The notes: generated by a model not told the origin, from the sequence alone. A stretch of 64,000 nucleotides of DNA from Modestobacter sp. VKM Ac-2982 (GCF_026967935.1 NZ_JAPVBL010000004.1:372001-436000); one strand, 5' to 3'. Shown: positions 25,408 to 33,685, counted from the stretch's first letter. Translations and numbers: made by a program.

Positions 25408-26061
25408 GTGCTGGCCCAGATCGTGCTCTTCGACGGGTTCGACCCGCTGGACGTCATCGCACCCTTCGAGGTGCTCAGTGCAGGCTCGGACTCAGTTGGC
25501 GGCCGGCTCGAGGTGCGACTGGTCGGCATCGACGCCACCGGTCCGGTCACCAGCGGCACGGGTGGCCTGCGGCTGGAGGCCACCCACGTGCTCGCCCCCA
25601 CGGAGCCCGGCTACGTGATCGTCCCGGGCGCCTCGGGCCCGGTGGCCGCCGATCCCGACGTGGTGGACACCATCCCAGTCCTGCTGGCCCGCGTCGGGGA
25701 GACCTCGCTGCCGGGCAAGATCGAGCAGGCCTTCGCCGCGCCCGACACTGTGGTGGCCACCGTCTGCGGTGGTTCCCTCGCCCTGGCCATGGCAGGGCTC
25801 CTGGACGGCCGCCACGCCGTCACTCACCACATGGGCAACGACGTCCTCGAGGCCACCGGCGTGCACGTGGTCGACGCGCGGGTCGTCGACGACGGCGACC
25901 TGGTCAGCGCTGGCGGGGTCACCTCCGGTCTGGACCTCGGGTTGCACCTGCTGGACCGACAGTTCGGACCCCAGGTCGCCCACGCCGTCGAGCAGCTCTT
26001 CCAGTACGAGCGACGCGGCACCGTCTGGCGCCCCGTCGGTCACGTCCCGCTCCCCGCCTGA
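25408..26061 (+). CDS. DJ-1/PfpI family protein
   Basis: A 217-residue stand-alone DJ-1/PfpI-fold protein. It opens LAQIVLFDGFDPLDVIAPFEVL, has YVIVPGASG, and carries the nucleophile elbow TVCGGSLALAMAGLLDG with a catalytic-type Cys, then HHMGNDVLEATG and the C-terminal helix region. The closest described relatives are isonitrile hydratases and stress-related DJ-1 proteins; the substrate is unknown. GTG 25408 was preferred to TTG 25405 by the spacing to the GAGAGG site (25395-25400). It shares its fold with the sensing domain of the divergent GlxA-type regulator. The next gene follows after 13 bases. Confidence 0.88.
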   Translation: MLAQIVLFDGFDPLDVIAPFEVLSAGSDSVGGRLEVRLVGIDATGPVTSGTGGLRLEATHVLAPTEPGYVIVPGASGPVAADPDVVDTIPVLLARVGETSLPGKIEQAFAAPDTVVATVCGGSLALAMAGLLDGRHAVTHHMGNDVLEATGVHVVDARVVDDGDLVSAGGVTSGLDLGLHLLDRQFGPQVAHAVEQLFQYERRGTVWRPVGHVPLPA

Positions 26062-26074
26062 CCTGAGGACTCCC

Positions 26075-26401
26075 GTGCCGACCACCAGCCACCTCCCCGG
26101 CCACTGGGCCCTGCGCATGCAGACCCCCATCGGCAGCATCGAGGCAGAGATGACCTTCACCCAGCACGACGACGGCTTCACCGGCCAGGCCACCGGAAGA
26201 GGAGAGACGGTCCCACTGCACGACGTCCGGACAGCAGCACACCAGGACGGTGAGCAGGTGACCTGGACGCAGACCATCACGAAGCCACTGCGGCTGAAGC
26301 TCGTGTTCGACGTCGTCGTCGCTGGGGACGAGCTCCATGGCCACTCCCGCGCAGGCCGGCTCCCCAAGTCGACCGTGACGGGGCATCGCATCCCGGGCTA
26401 G
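26075..26401 (+). CDS. small hypothetical protein
   Basis: A 108-residue protein of unknown function, probably all-beta: alternating strands are suggested by HWALRMQTPIGSIEAEMTFT, GEQVTWTQTI, LRLKLVFDVVVAGDELHG and TVTGHRIPG. It reads like the small lipocalin-type proteins that bind or shield a small ligand, but no family is recognised. GTG 26075 has a TGAGGA site 7 bases upstream. It lies 13 bases after the DJ-1/PfpI gene and is probably co-transcribed, so the two may act on the same compound. Confidence 0.7.
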   Translation: MPTTSHLPGHWALRMQTPIGSIEAEMTFTQHDDGFTGQATGRGETVPLHDVRTAAHQDGEQVTWTQTITKPLRLKLVFDVVVAGDELHGHSRAGRLPKSTVTGHRIPG

Positions 26402-26562
26402 CTGCGCCCGAGACCCGTGTCCGGGAACAACGACCCGACATGGTCGGTCGTCTGCCGTTCGTGGGCCGCTCCGGCTGGCCGCTGTGACGAGCACGCACCC
26501 ACCTGCCGCGACACCGCCAGCTCGGCGTCCCGCCCTGGCCTGAACGCACATGAGGACGCGAG

Positions 26563-27222
26563 CTAGGCGCGGCGGCGGACGTCCTCCAGGTAGCGGAGCA
26601 CCGCGGTCACCCGGCGGTCCGCCCGATCGTCGGGGGGCAGGTCGAGCTTGGCGAAGATGCTGCGGATGTGCTTGTGCACCGCGCCGTCGGTGACCACCAG
26701 CCGCTCCCCGATCGCGGTGTTGCCCAGCCCCTCGGCCATCAGCGCCAGCACCTCCCGCTCCCGGGGGCTGAGCCGCTCCAGCCGGGTGTCGGTGCGGGTG
26801 CGGGCGAACAGCTGGGCGACCACCTCCGGGTCGATCGCCGTGCCGCCGGCGGCCACCCGGTGCAGAGCGCCGAGGAACTCCTCCACCCGGCCGACCCGCT
26901 CCTTGAGCAGGTAGCCCAGCCGGGCGGCGCCGCCGGCGAGCAGGTCGGTGGCGAAGGCCTGCTCCACGTGCGCCGACAGCACCAGGACGGCGAGGTCCGG
27001 GCGGCGGCGCCGCGCCTCGACGGCGGCCACGATCCCCTCGTCGGTGTGCGTCGGCGGCATCCGGACGTCGACGATCGCCACGTCGGGCCGGTGCTGGTCC
27101 AGCGCGGTGAGGAACTCCGCCGGACCGGCCGCGGTCGCCACCACGTCCAGCTGCTCCGCCCGCAGCAGCAGGGCCAGGCCCTCGCGCAGCAGGGCGTCGT
27201 CCTCGGCGATCACGATCCGCAC
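26563..27222 (-). CDS. NarL/LuxR-type response regulator
   Basis: A 219-residue response regulator. The receiver has AEDDALLREGLALLL, the phospho-acceptor Asp in VAIVDVRMPPTHTDEG (a loop typical of the actinobacterial subgroup), Ser in VLVLSAHVE and Lys in GYLLKERVGRV. The LuxR domain reads LSPREREVLALMAEGLGNTAI and GAVHKHIRSIFAKLDL. GTG 27222 lies inside the end of the kinase gene (13-base overlap), so the pair is coupled. A perfect palindrome upstream of the kinase gene is a candidate autoregulatory site. Confidence 0.94.
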   Translation of the reverse strand: MRIVIAEDDALLREGLALLLRAEQLDVVATAAGPAEFLTALDQHRPDVAIVDVRMPPTHTDEGIVAAVEARRRRPDLAVLVLSAHVEQAFATDLLAGGAARLGYLLKERVGRVEEFLGALHRVAAGGTAIDPEVVAQLFARTRTDTRLERLSPREREVLALMAEGLGNTAIGERLVVTDGAVHKHIRSIFAKLDLPPDDRADRRVTAVLRYLEDVRRRA

Positions 27223-28472
27223 GGCAGCTCCACGGTCAGGGTGGTGGGCCCGCCGGGCGGGCTGGTCAGGGTGAGGGTGCCGTCGTGGGCCTCGACGCGG
27301 CGGCGGATGCCGACCAGCCCGGAGCCGCCACCCTCGACGGCGCCACCGGCGCCGTCATCGGTGACGCGGACGCACAGCCGCTGCTCGCGCAGCCGCACCT
27401 GGACGGCGGCCCGGCCGGCCCCGCTGTGCCGGGACACGTTGGTGAGCGCCTCGGCGACGGCGAAGTAGGCGGTGGCCTCGACGGAGGCGGCGCAGCGGAC
27501 CGGCACGTCGACGTCCACCTGGCACGGCACGGCGGAGGTCGCGGCCAGCCCGGTGAGCGCGCCGGCCAGACCGCGGTCCTCCAGCACCGGCGGCAGGATG
27601 CCGCGGGCCACCGACCGCAGCTCGGCCAGGGCCTGCTCCGCGGCGTCCTGCGCCCGCCCGAGGATCTCCTCGGCGGCCGCCGGGTCCCGGGGCACGGCCC
27701 GCCGGGCGGCGCCGAGCAGCACCGTGACACCGACCAGCCGGTTCTGTGCGCCGTCGTGCAGGGAGCGCTCGATCCGGCGCAGCTCGGTGGCGTGCGCGTC
27801 CAGGGCAGCGGCGCGGGTGGCGGTCAGCTCCGCGACCCGCAGCGAGAGGTCCGTGCCGGCGTCCGCGGCCAGCAGCCGGCGTCCGCGCCGGGCCAGGAGG
27901 CCGGCCACCGGCGGGGTGAGGACGACGGTGAGCAGCGCCCAGACCAGTCCGATGGCCGTCACCGGGACCACGTCGGCCCAGTCCTCCACCACCCAGAAGG
28001 TCAGCGCGTCGGTGGCCTCGTCCTCGGGCAGCAACTGCCACCACAGCGGGAAGGTGAGCTCACGGACGGCGTAGATCGGCAGCAGCAACCCGATCGCCGA
28101 CGACAGCAGGCCGCCCGTCGCGTGCCCCGCCAGCCAGCGCAGCTGGCGCCGGGTGGCCGGGTCGGCGACTGCGTCCCGGAGAGGCCGCGGCGGGGGCCCC
28201 GGGCCGACGACCTCCGGACCCCAGCGACCGAGCCGTCCCCGTTCCCGCTCGGCGACCGCGTGGACCCCGCGCAGGCCGGCGGGCAGCGCCAGGAGCCCGA
28301 TCCCGACCAGGCTGGTGACCAGTGCGCCGAGCAGGAACAGCAGCACCCCCAGCGCCAACAACGCGGTGCCGAGCGCACCGGGCAGCTGCTCCAGGGCCAC
28401 GAGGCTGCGGCCGGCTGCGCGGGCCAGGGGGCCTCGCCGGGCGCCCGCGCGCTGCCTGCTCGTCGTCCCCAC
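27210..28472 (-). CDS. sensor histidine kinase
   Basis: A 420-residue membrane kinase with a putative sensor domain: helices around residues 33-66 (GTALLALGVLLFLLGALVTSLVGIG) and 120-138, an extracytoplasmic loop with DEATDALTFWVVEDW, and a last helix VTAIGLVWALLTVVL. The phospho-acceptor motif is ELRRIERSLHDGAQNRLVG, then an ATPase with ALTNVSRHSGA (N box), VTDDGAGG and SGLVGIRRRVEAHDG. GTG 28472 is the assumed start. Overlap with the response regulator gene indicates one operon. The signal sensed is unknown. Confidence 0.92.
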   Translation of the reverse strand: MGTTSRQRAGARRGPLARAAGRSLVALEQLPGALGTALLALGVLLFLLGALVTSLVGIGLLALPAGLRGVHAVAERERGRLGRWGPEVVGPGPPPRPLRDAVADPATRRQLRWLAGHATGGLLSSAIGLLLPIYAVRELTFPLWWQLLPEDEATDALTFWVVEDWADVVPVTAIGLVWALLTVVLTPPVAGLLARRGRRLLAADAGTDLSLRVAELTATRAAALDAHATELRRIERSLHDGAQNRLVGVTVLLGAARRAVPRDPAAAEEILGRAQDAAEQALAELRSVARGILPPVLEDRGLAGALTGLAATSAVPCQVDVDVPVRCAASVEATAYFAVAEALTNVSRHSGAGRAAVQVRLREQRLCVRVTDDGAGGAVEGGGSGLVGIRRRVEAHDGTLTLTSPPGGPTTLTVELPCGS

Positions 28473-28525
28473 GGCTGCAGACGCTAGGGCCCGGCACCGG
28501 GCGGGGACAGCGAACCGGGCCAGGA

Positions 28526-28541
28526 GTACAGCCTGCTGTAC
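28526..28541. promoter_or_regulatory. palindromic site upstream of two-component operon
   Basis: GTACAGC-CT-GCTGTAC is a perfect 7-bp inverted repeat with a 2-base centre, 54 bases before the kinase start and just after the hemerythrin stop. It fits a binding site for a LuxR-type response regulator dimer and may mediate autoregulation. Confidence 0.55.
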
Positions 28542-28551
28542 CCCGGGCGGG

Positions 28552-29034
28552 TCAGACCAGCTTCAGCGTCATCCGCTTGAGCCGCACGATCAGCCGCATC
28601 GCCCCCGACCGGCCGAGCTCCTCCTGTCGCCCCTGCAACTGGCGGCCGAGTTCCTCCAGCCGCTCCTCACCCAGGGCGTGCGCCTGGGGGAACATCCGCT
28701 GCTCCTCCTCGAAGGTGTGGTGGTGCAGCGTGGAGGAGAGCATCCGCACCTCGGTGACGAACTCCGGGTCGTCCACGGGCGTGCGCATGACGGTGGCGAG
28801 CTGTTCGTCGATCTGGCGGTGCTCGGCGTGGGCCACCGAGAGCAGCGGGGAGACGTCCCGGACGGCGGGGTAGAACAGCTCGTCCTCGATCTGGGTGTGC
28901 ACCTCCAGTTCGCGCAGCAGCCGATCACGCAGCCGCCGGCGGTCCGCGACCTGGTCGTCGGTCGTCTCCGCGAGTTCTCGCAGCAGCCCGCGCAGCACGT
29001 CGTGGTGGGCGGTCAGCACCTGGTCGGCCTTCAT
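28552..29034 (-). CDS. hemerythrin HHE domain protein
   Basis: A 160-residue four-helix hemerythrin-like protein that would bind a di-iron centre. The ligand pattern is present: H in LTAHHDVL, HTQIEDELFYP, HAEHRQIDE, then LHHHTFEEEQRMFP. In actinobacteria such proteins are linked to O2, NO or peroxide sensing and iron handling. The ATG has a strong GAGGAGG site and overlaps the Rieske gene stop (ATGA), so it is translated together with that iron-sulfur membrane protein. The C-terminus (RLIVRLKRMTLKLV) is basic and amphipathic. Confidence 0.9.
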   Translation of the reverse strand: MKADQVLTAHHDVLRGLLRELAETTDDQVADRRRLRDRLLRELEVHTQIEDELFYPAVRDVSPLLSVAHAEHRQIDEQLATVMRTPVDDPEFVTEVRMLSSTLHHHTFEEEQRMFPQAHALGEERLEELGRQLQGRQEELGRSGAMRLIVRLKRMTLKLV

Positions 29035-29969
29035 CGGGACGCCTCCTCGGCGGTCGTCGTGGCGGTGGGACTGCGCCAGTGCGCCCGGCGGCGGACCTCG
29101 ACCTGGCCGCCGCTCACCCGGGTCTCGAAGCAGGGCAGCGGTGCGGTCGACGGACCCTGCGCCGGTTCCCCGGTGGCCAGGTCGAAGCGCGACCCGTGCC
29201 ACGGGCAGACCAGTTCGCCGCGGTGCAGCCACCCCTCCCCCAGCGGTGCGCCCTGGTGCGGGCAGGTGCCGCCCACGGCGTGGACCTCGCCGTCCCGGGC
29301 GACCAGCACCACCGGCACGCCGGCCACGTCCACCCCGACCGGCTCCCCCTCGACGAGGTCTGCCTGCCCGAGCACCGGGGTGAACCGGCGCGGCTCGGGG
29401 CTGCGGTCGGCGTGGTCGGTGCCGAGGCCGTGGCGGTAGGACAGGGCCCCGCCAAGCCAGCTGCTGGCCAGCGTGAGCGCGAGCCCGGTCGCCGCGGTGA
29501 CCCGGGCCCGCACCGCCCGGCCGCGCCCGCGATCGGCGAAGGACCAGCCGTACAGCGCGAGGGCGGCGCTGTTCAGACCGGCGTGCACCAGCCCGACCCG
29601 CCGGGCGCCGTCGTGCGCGTGCTGCCAGTCGGTGAACCCGGTCGCCGCGGACGCCACCGCGCCGGCCACCCCGACGCCGACGACGGCCCGCGCCGCCGGG
29701 CCGGTTCCTGGACCGCCCCGACCGGTCGCGTCGAGACCGTCGAGCACCAGCGCCGCCGTCCAGGCCCCGACCGGCACGGTGACCAGCGCAGGGTGCAGCG
29801 GGTGGCCCAGCCAGACGCCGTGCAGCAGGTCCTGCAGCGGCCGGGCGTACCGGCCGGCGAGCAGGTACGTCAGCGCGACGCCGTGTTCCACCTGGTAGCC
29901 GGGTGCGTCGAGGAGGTCCCAGCGCTCGACCGCCCCCAGGACACCTTCCAGCCGACTCCGCACGCTCAC
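29031..29969 (-). CDS. Rieske [2Fe-2S] protein with DUF2231 membrane domain
   Basis: A protein of about 312 residues that joins a four-helix DUF2231 membrane domain (HPLHPALVTVPVGAWTAALV, VGVGVAGAVASAATGF and later helices) to a C-terminal Rieske domain. The cluster ligands are complete: CPHQGAPLGEG and CPWHGSRFDL. An N-terminal segment (GAVERWDLLDAPGYQVEH) precedes the membrane part. The GTG at 29967-29969 is the likeliest start; a second GTG at 29963 is possible. The gene overlaps the hemerythrin gene by 4 bp. An electron-transfer or redox-sensing role at the membrane is inferred. Confidence 0.87.
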   Translation of the reverse strand: MSVRSRLEGVLGAVERWDLLDAPGYQVEHGVALTYLLAGRYARPLQDLLHGVWLGHPLHPALVTVPVGAWTAALVLDGLDATGRGGPGTGPAARAVVGVGVAGAVASAATGFTDWQHAHDGARRVGLVHAGLNSAALALYGWSFADRGRGRAVRARVTAATGLALTLASSWLGGALSYRHGLGTDHADRSPEPRRFTPVLGQADLVEGEPVGVDVAGVPVVLVARDGEVHAVGGTCPHQGAPLGEGWLHRGELVCPWHGSRFDLATGEPAQGPSTAPLPCFETRVSGGQVEVRRRAHWRSPTATTTAEEASR

Positions 29970-30141
29970 CGGGGGACGTCCCGTCCAGTCATGTTGCCCG
30001 AGTGCCCGATGCCCGGTGGACCAAACGGCGGCGTCCCCAGGGCGCAGCAGCCCCCGGTGACCGGGCCCTGCGGGGAGCCTCCGCGGGCCCCGTCGCAGGC
30101 AGCGTGGAGGATCGGGCACGTCCACGTCCTCAGGAGGAACC

Positions 30142-31176
30142 GTGCCCGCCTCGCTCCCCCCGCTGCCCACGACCGTCGTCGGCAGCCTCCCCCAGCCCGA
30201 CTGGCTGATCGACCGCGACCGGCTCGGGCACCAGTTCCCGCCGCGCGTCCGGGCCAAGGAGCTGTGGCGGGTGCCCCCGGAGTTCCTGCAGGAGGCCCAG
30301 GACGACGCCACCCTGGCCACCATCCGGGCGCAGGAGGAGGCCGGGCTGGACATCGTCGGCGACGGCGAGATCCGGCGCGAGTCCTACTCCAACCACTTCG
30401 CCACCGCGCTCGACGGGCTGGACCTGGACCACCCGGGGTCGGTGCGCAACCGCTCCGGCATCGACATCCCCGCGCCGCGCGTGGTGGGTGAGATCCGCCG
30501 GCCGGCCGCAGTGCAGGCGGCGGACGTGCGGTTCCTGCGCGCACACACCGACCGGGCCGTGAAGATCACCGTGCCCGGCCCGTTCACCATGGCGCAGCAG
30601 GCGCAGGACGACCACTACGGGGACGACCGGGCCCTGGCGCTGGCCTACGCCGAGGTCGTCCGCGCCGAGATCGCCGACCTGTTCGCCGCCGGCGCAGACA
30701 TCGTGCAGCTGGACGAGCCGTGGCTGCAGGCCCGCCCCGAGGTGGCCCGTCGCTACGGCGTCGAGGTGCTCACCGCAGCGCTCGCCGACGCTCCCGGGCC
30801 GGTGCACGTGCACGTCTGCTTCGGCTACGCGGCGATGGTCGCCGACCGTCCCGAGGGCTACTCGGTGCTGCCGCAGCTGGCCGACGTGCCCGCCGCGGCG
30901 ATCTCGATCGAGACGGCGCAGTCGCACCTGGACCCGGCGACCCTGCGCCCGCTGCGCGGCAAGGGCGTCGCGCTGGGCGTGCTGGACCTCTCCACCCCGG
31001 AGGTGGAGACCCCGCAGGTCGTCGCCGACCGGGTCCGCCGGGCGCTGGACCACGTGGACGTCGACACGCTCCTGCTGTCCAGCGACTGCGGGCTGAAGTA
31101 CCTGCCGCGGGAGTCGGCCGCGGGGAAGATGCGGTCCCTCGCCCAGGCCGCGGAGCTGCTGCGCGCCGAGCTCTGA
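30142..31176 (+). CDS. MetE C-terminal-domain (core) methionine synthase-like protein
   Basis: A 344-residue cobalamin-independent methionine synthase domain without the N-terminal half of full MetE (about 750 residues). Zinc ligands line up with MetE: His and Cys in HVHVCFGY, Glu in ISIETAQSH, Cys in SSDCGLKYLP; substrate-side motifs TTVVGSLPQ, DGEIRRESY and DIVQLDEPWLQ are present. Such short core enzymes transfer methyl groups to homocysteine from other donors, or act in C-S metabolism. GTG 30142 follows a strong AGGAGG site. It converges on a MetPS-like transporter operon. No cobalamin or SAM riboswitch was recognised in its 172-base leader. Confidence 0.88.
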   Translation: MPASLPPLPTTVVGSLPQPDWLIDRDRLGHQFPPRVRAKELWRVPPEFLQEAQDDATLATIRAQEEAGLDIVGDGEIRRESYSNHFATALDGLDLDHPGSVRNRSGIDIPAPRVVGEIRRPAAVQAADVRFLRAHTDRAVKITVPGPFTMAQQAQDDHYGDDRALALAYAEVVRAEIADLFAAGADIVQLDEPWLQARPEVARRYGVEVLTAALADAPGPVHVHVCFGYAAMVADRPEGYSVLPQLADVPAAAISIETAQSHLDPATLRPLRGKGVALGVLDLSTPEVETPQVVADRVRRALDHVDVDTLLLSSDCGLKYLPRESAAGKMRSLAQAAELLRAEL

Positions 31177-31180
31177 TCCG

Positions 31181-31239
31181 GACGGCGTGCGCGGACTGTC
31201 AGCTGGACCTGCTCCGGCTGGCACTCCGCGCACACCGTC
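31181..31239. terminator. nested hairpin terminator
   Basis: GACGGCGTGCGCGGA (31181-31195) pairs with TCCGCGCACACCGTC (31225-31239) with one mismatch. The 29-base loop can form a second stem (AGCTGG with CCGGCT). It lies just after the MetE-core stop and before the convergent MetS stop, so it probably ends both transcripts. Confidence 0.75.
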
Positions 31240-31275
31240 CCCCACCGACCGGCTCGGACGACGAGGTCGGCCGCG

Positions 31276-31410
31276 TCAGAGGTCGCGGCGCGGCGCCTCG
31301 GGGCGGTCCTCGACCGCGCCGTGGTGCAGCAGGCTGGCGACGGCCAGGGCGAGGCCACCCCAGATCACGGCCATCGCCACCACCATCATCACGATCGCGG
31401 CCGTGCTCAT
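31276..31410 (-). CDS. metS: MetS-like small subunit of NSS transporter
   Basis: A 44-residue single-helix membrane protein (helix MVVAMAVIWGGLALAVASLL, then an acidic/basic tail) whose ATG overlaps the stop of the NSS transporter gene in an ATGA. Size, position and sequence type match MetS, the small subunit that Corynebacterium MetP needs for methionine and alanine uptake. The presence of a MetE-core gene next door supports a methionine link. The gene is easily missed because of its length. Confidence 0.75.
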   Translation of the reverse strand: MSTAAIVMMVVAMAVIWGGLALAVASLLHHGAVEDRPEAPRRDL

Positions 31411-33020
31411 CGGGGTCCTCCGTCGTCCTGGGGGCGGCTGTTCGGGGCCGGGTCGGGCGCGTGCAGCGGCTCCGCCGGGTCGGAGCCGGGGGGCGGTCCG
31501 TCCAGGTGCGTCCCGGCGCGCCACGGCAGGCGGGCGACGAGGAAGCCGATGATCGGCAGCGCCACGACCAGCGCCCACCCGAGGACCAGCAGGAGCCAGA
31601 AGGGGTAGTCCTCGTAGCGCGCGGCGAGGTCGTCCCGCAGTGCGAAGACCAGCACCACGGCCAGGGCCACCGGGGCGACGACGCTCGTCAGCAGCCGCCA
31701 GCCGGTGCCCACCCGGGGACGGCCGTGGACGTTGAGGTGCGCGCCGAGGGCGGGCAGGGCCCGGAGCGCCCACGCGACGACCACCATGCTGACCAGCGCC
31801 ACGACGAGGATGCCGTACTGGTTGACGAAGTGGTCGACGACGTCGAGCACGTAGATGCCGCTCGTCGTGCTGAACAGCACCAGGCTCAGCACCGCAGCCG
31901 GGACGCCGACCAGGAGGGTCGCGGTGAGCCGGCCGGTGTCGAGCTTGTCGCGGACGGCGGAGATGACGACCTCGATCACGCTCACCAGCGAGGTGATGCC
32001 GGCGATGACGAGGCACCCGAAGAACAGCACGCCGAGGAGGGCGCCGGCCGGGGCCTCGCTGATGATCGCCGGGAAGGCGATGAAGGCCAGGCCGATCCCG
32101 TCGTCGGCCACCTCGTCGACCGCGACCCCGTTCGCCTGGGCCATGAACCCGAGGGCGGCGAACACGCCGATGCCGGCGAGCAGCTCGAACCCGGAGTTCG
32201 CGAAGCCGACGACGAGCCCGGAGCCGATCATGTCCTCGCGCCGGCCGACGTACGAGGAGTACGTGATCATGATGCCGAAGCCGATCGACAGCGAGAAGAA
32301 GATCTGGCCGAACGCGGCGGCCCAGACGGGCGCCGAGGTGAGCGCCGACCAGTCGGGCGTGAAGAGCGCGTCCAGGCCGGTGGCCGCGCCCGGCAGCAGC
32401 AGCGCCTGCACGACGAGGGCGGCGAAGGCGAGCACCAGCACCGGGATGAAGACCAGCGAGGTCGCACCGATGCCCCGCTGGACGCCGAGGGCCATGATCA
32501 CCAGGACGGCCAGCCAGACCAGCGCGAGGGGCACGAGGACCCCGGGCACCACGTCCGCGGTGACCCGCACGTCACCGGCCTGGAGGAACTCGCCGAAGAA
32601 GAAGCCCTGGGGATCAGCGCCCCACGCCTCGTCGAGGGAGAAGAAGGTGTAGCGCAGCGCCCAGGCGATGACCGCCGCGTAGTAGACGGCGATGACGAAG
32701 CAGATGCCCACCTGCCACCAGCCGAGCCCCTCGGTGCCGCGGCGCAGCCGGGCGAAGGAGAGCGGTGCCGAGCCACGGTGGCGATGGCCGATCGCGTAGT
32801 CCAGCAGGAGGAACGGGATGCCGGCGGTCAGCAGCGCGACCAGGTAGGGCAGCAGGAAGGCGCCGCCGCCGTTCTCGTAGGCGACGTAGGGGAACCGCCA
32901 GATGTTGCCGAGCCCGACGGCCGACCCGATCGCCGCCAGGATGAAGACGCGCCTGGAGCTGAAGCCGCCGCGGCGGCGCTCCTGGTCAGGCTGTGCGGCT
33001 TGCCGTGCCGGCGTGCTCAT
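31407..33020 (-). CDS. metP: sodium-dependent amino-acid transporter (NSS family, MetP-like)
   Basis: A 537-residue Na+ symporter of the neurotransmitter:sodium symporter family, with about 12 membrane helices. The N-terminal signature GSAVGLGNIWRFPYV is intact, followed by NGGGAFLLPYL; later GFGIMITYSSYVGRRED and the last helices are clear. It is coupled by an ATGA overlap to a MetS-like subunit, so methionine/alanine uptake as in Corynebacterium MetPS is the best guess; other neutral amino acids are possible. The C-terminal 45 residues are Pro/Asp-rich and cytosolic. Confidence 0.9.
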   Translation of the reverse strand: MSTPARQAAQPDQERRRGGFSSRRVFILAAIGSAVGLGNIWRFPYVAYENGGGAFLLPYLVALLTAGIPFLLLDYAIGHRHRGSAPLSFARLRRGTEGLGWWQVGICFVIAVYYAAVIAWALRYTFFSLDEAWGADPQGFFFGEFLQAGDVRVTADVVPGVLVPLALVWLAVLVIMALGVQRGIGATSLVFIPVLVLAFAALVVQALLLPGAATGLDALFTPDWSALTSAPVWAAAFGQIFFSLSIGFGIMITYSSYVGRREDMIGSGLVVGFANSGFELLAGIGVFAALGFMAQANGVAVDEVADDGIGLAFIAFPAIISEAPAGALLGVLFFGCLVIAGITSLVSVIEVVISAVRDKLDTGRLTATLLVGVPAAVLSLVLFSTTSGIYVLDVVDHFVNQYGILVVALVSMVVVAWALRALPALGAHLNVHGRPRVGTGWRLLTSVVAPVALAVVLVFALRDDLAARYEDYPFWLLLVLGWALVVALPIIGFLVARLPWRAGTHLDGPPPGSDPAEPLHAPDPAPNSRPQDDGGPR

Positions 33021-33062
33021 GCGACTCCCTGTTCCGTGACGACGTCGACCCCGCGCACCGGC

Positions 33063-33518
33063 TCAGCTGCCGGCACGTGGGACCACCGCGAGCTCGTCCG
33101 CCTGGACGTACACCTCGACGTCGGCCAGCAGAGCGAGCTGCTCGGGCTCCAGCTCACCGCCCAGATCGTCGAGGAAGCCGTCGGTGACCGCGGCCACCTC
33201 ACCCTCGAGCTCGGCGATCGTGGTCCCGATGCCGAACCGGTCGGTGGTGTCGCCGTAGTACACGAAGACCGGACCGGTGTCGGTGTCGACGAAGAACCCG
33301 ACGCTCTGGATGGTGTCGCTGACGACCAGGCCGGAACCGTCGACGTCCTGGCCGACCTCCTCGGCGCTGATCCCCTCGCTCAGGTCGACCGGGTCGTCCC
33401 GCTGGGCGACGACGACGGCGGCGACGGCGAGGGCCAGCAGCACGAGCAGACCCACCAGCGCCAGCAGCAGCCAGCGCCTCGCGCGAGGCGATGAGCGGTT
33501 CTCCCCAGATGTGGACAT
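33063..33518 (-). CDS. membrane-anchored hypothetical protein
   Basis: A 151-residue protein with a basic N-terminus (SSPRARR), one membrane helix (WLLLALVGLLVLLALAVAAVVVA), and an acidic extracytoplasmic domain of about 105 residues with DTDTGPVFVYYGDTTDRFG and several Asp/Glu clusters. It reads like a small PRC-barrel or stress-related surface protein, but no family is recognised. ATG 33516-33518 has a strong AGGAGG site. It lies 42 bases upstream of the NSS transporter gene on the same strand and may share its transcript. Confidence 0.75.
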   Translation of the reverse strand: MSTSGENRSSPRARRWLLLALVGLLVLLALAVAAVVVAQRDDPVDLSEGISAEEVGQDVDGSGLVVSDTIQSVGFFVDTDTGPVFVYYGDTTDRFGIGTTIAELEGEVAAVTDGFLDDLGGELEPEQLALLADVEVYVQADELAVVPRAGS

Positions 33519-33606
33519 GACACCTCCTGGCTCACGACCGTGCCCGGAGACGGCACGCGGCACACCCGGGCCGGTGGGTCGGGCTGTCCGGCAACGGGTG
33601 AGACGA

Positions 33607-33642
33607 CGAACCGCCCCGGACCTGACGGTCCGGGGCGGTTCG
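33607..33642 (-). terminator. ssrA terminator
   Basis: A perfect 16-bp stem, CGAACCGCCCCGGACC (33607-33622) with GGTCCGGGGCGGTTCG (33627-33642), and a TGAC loop lie 43 bases after the tmRNA 3' end on the minus strand. A second, smaller hairpin (CTCCGCACG/CGTGCGGAG, 33658-33676) lies between. No gene reads into it from the other side. Confidence 0.8.
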
Positions 33643-33685
33643 GGGTACTACCAGGACCTCCGCACGTCGTGCGGAGACCTCGGGG

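Noticed and set aside
29970-30141. Riboswitch (cobalamin, SAM or SAH) before the MetE-core gene
   Set aside because: Searched by eye for the B12 box and SAM/SAH core elements; none present. Only generic GC hairpins are visible.
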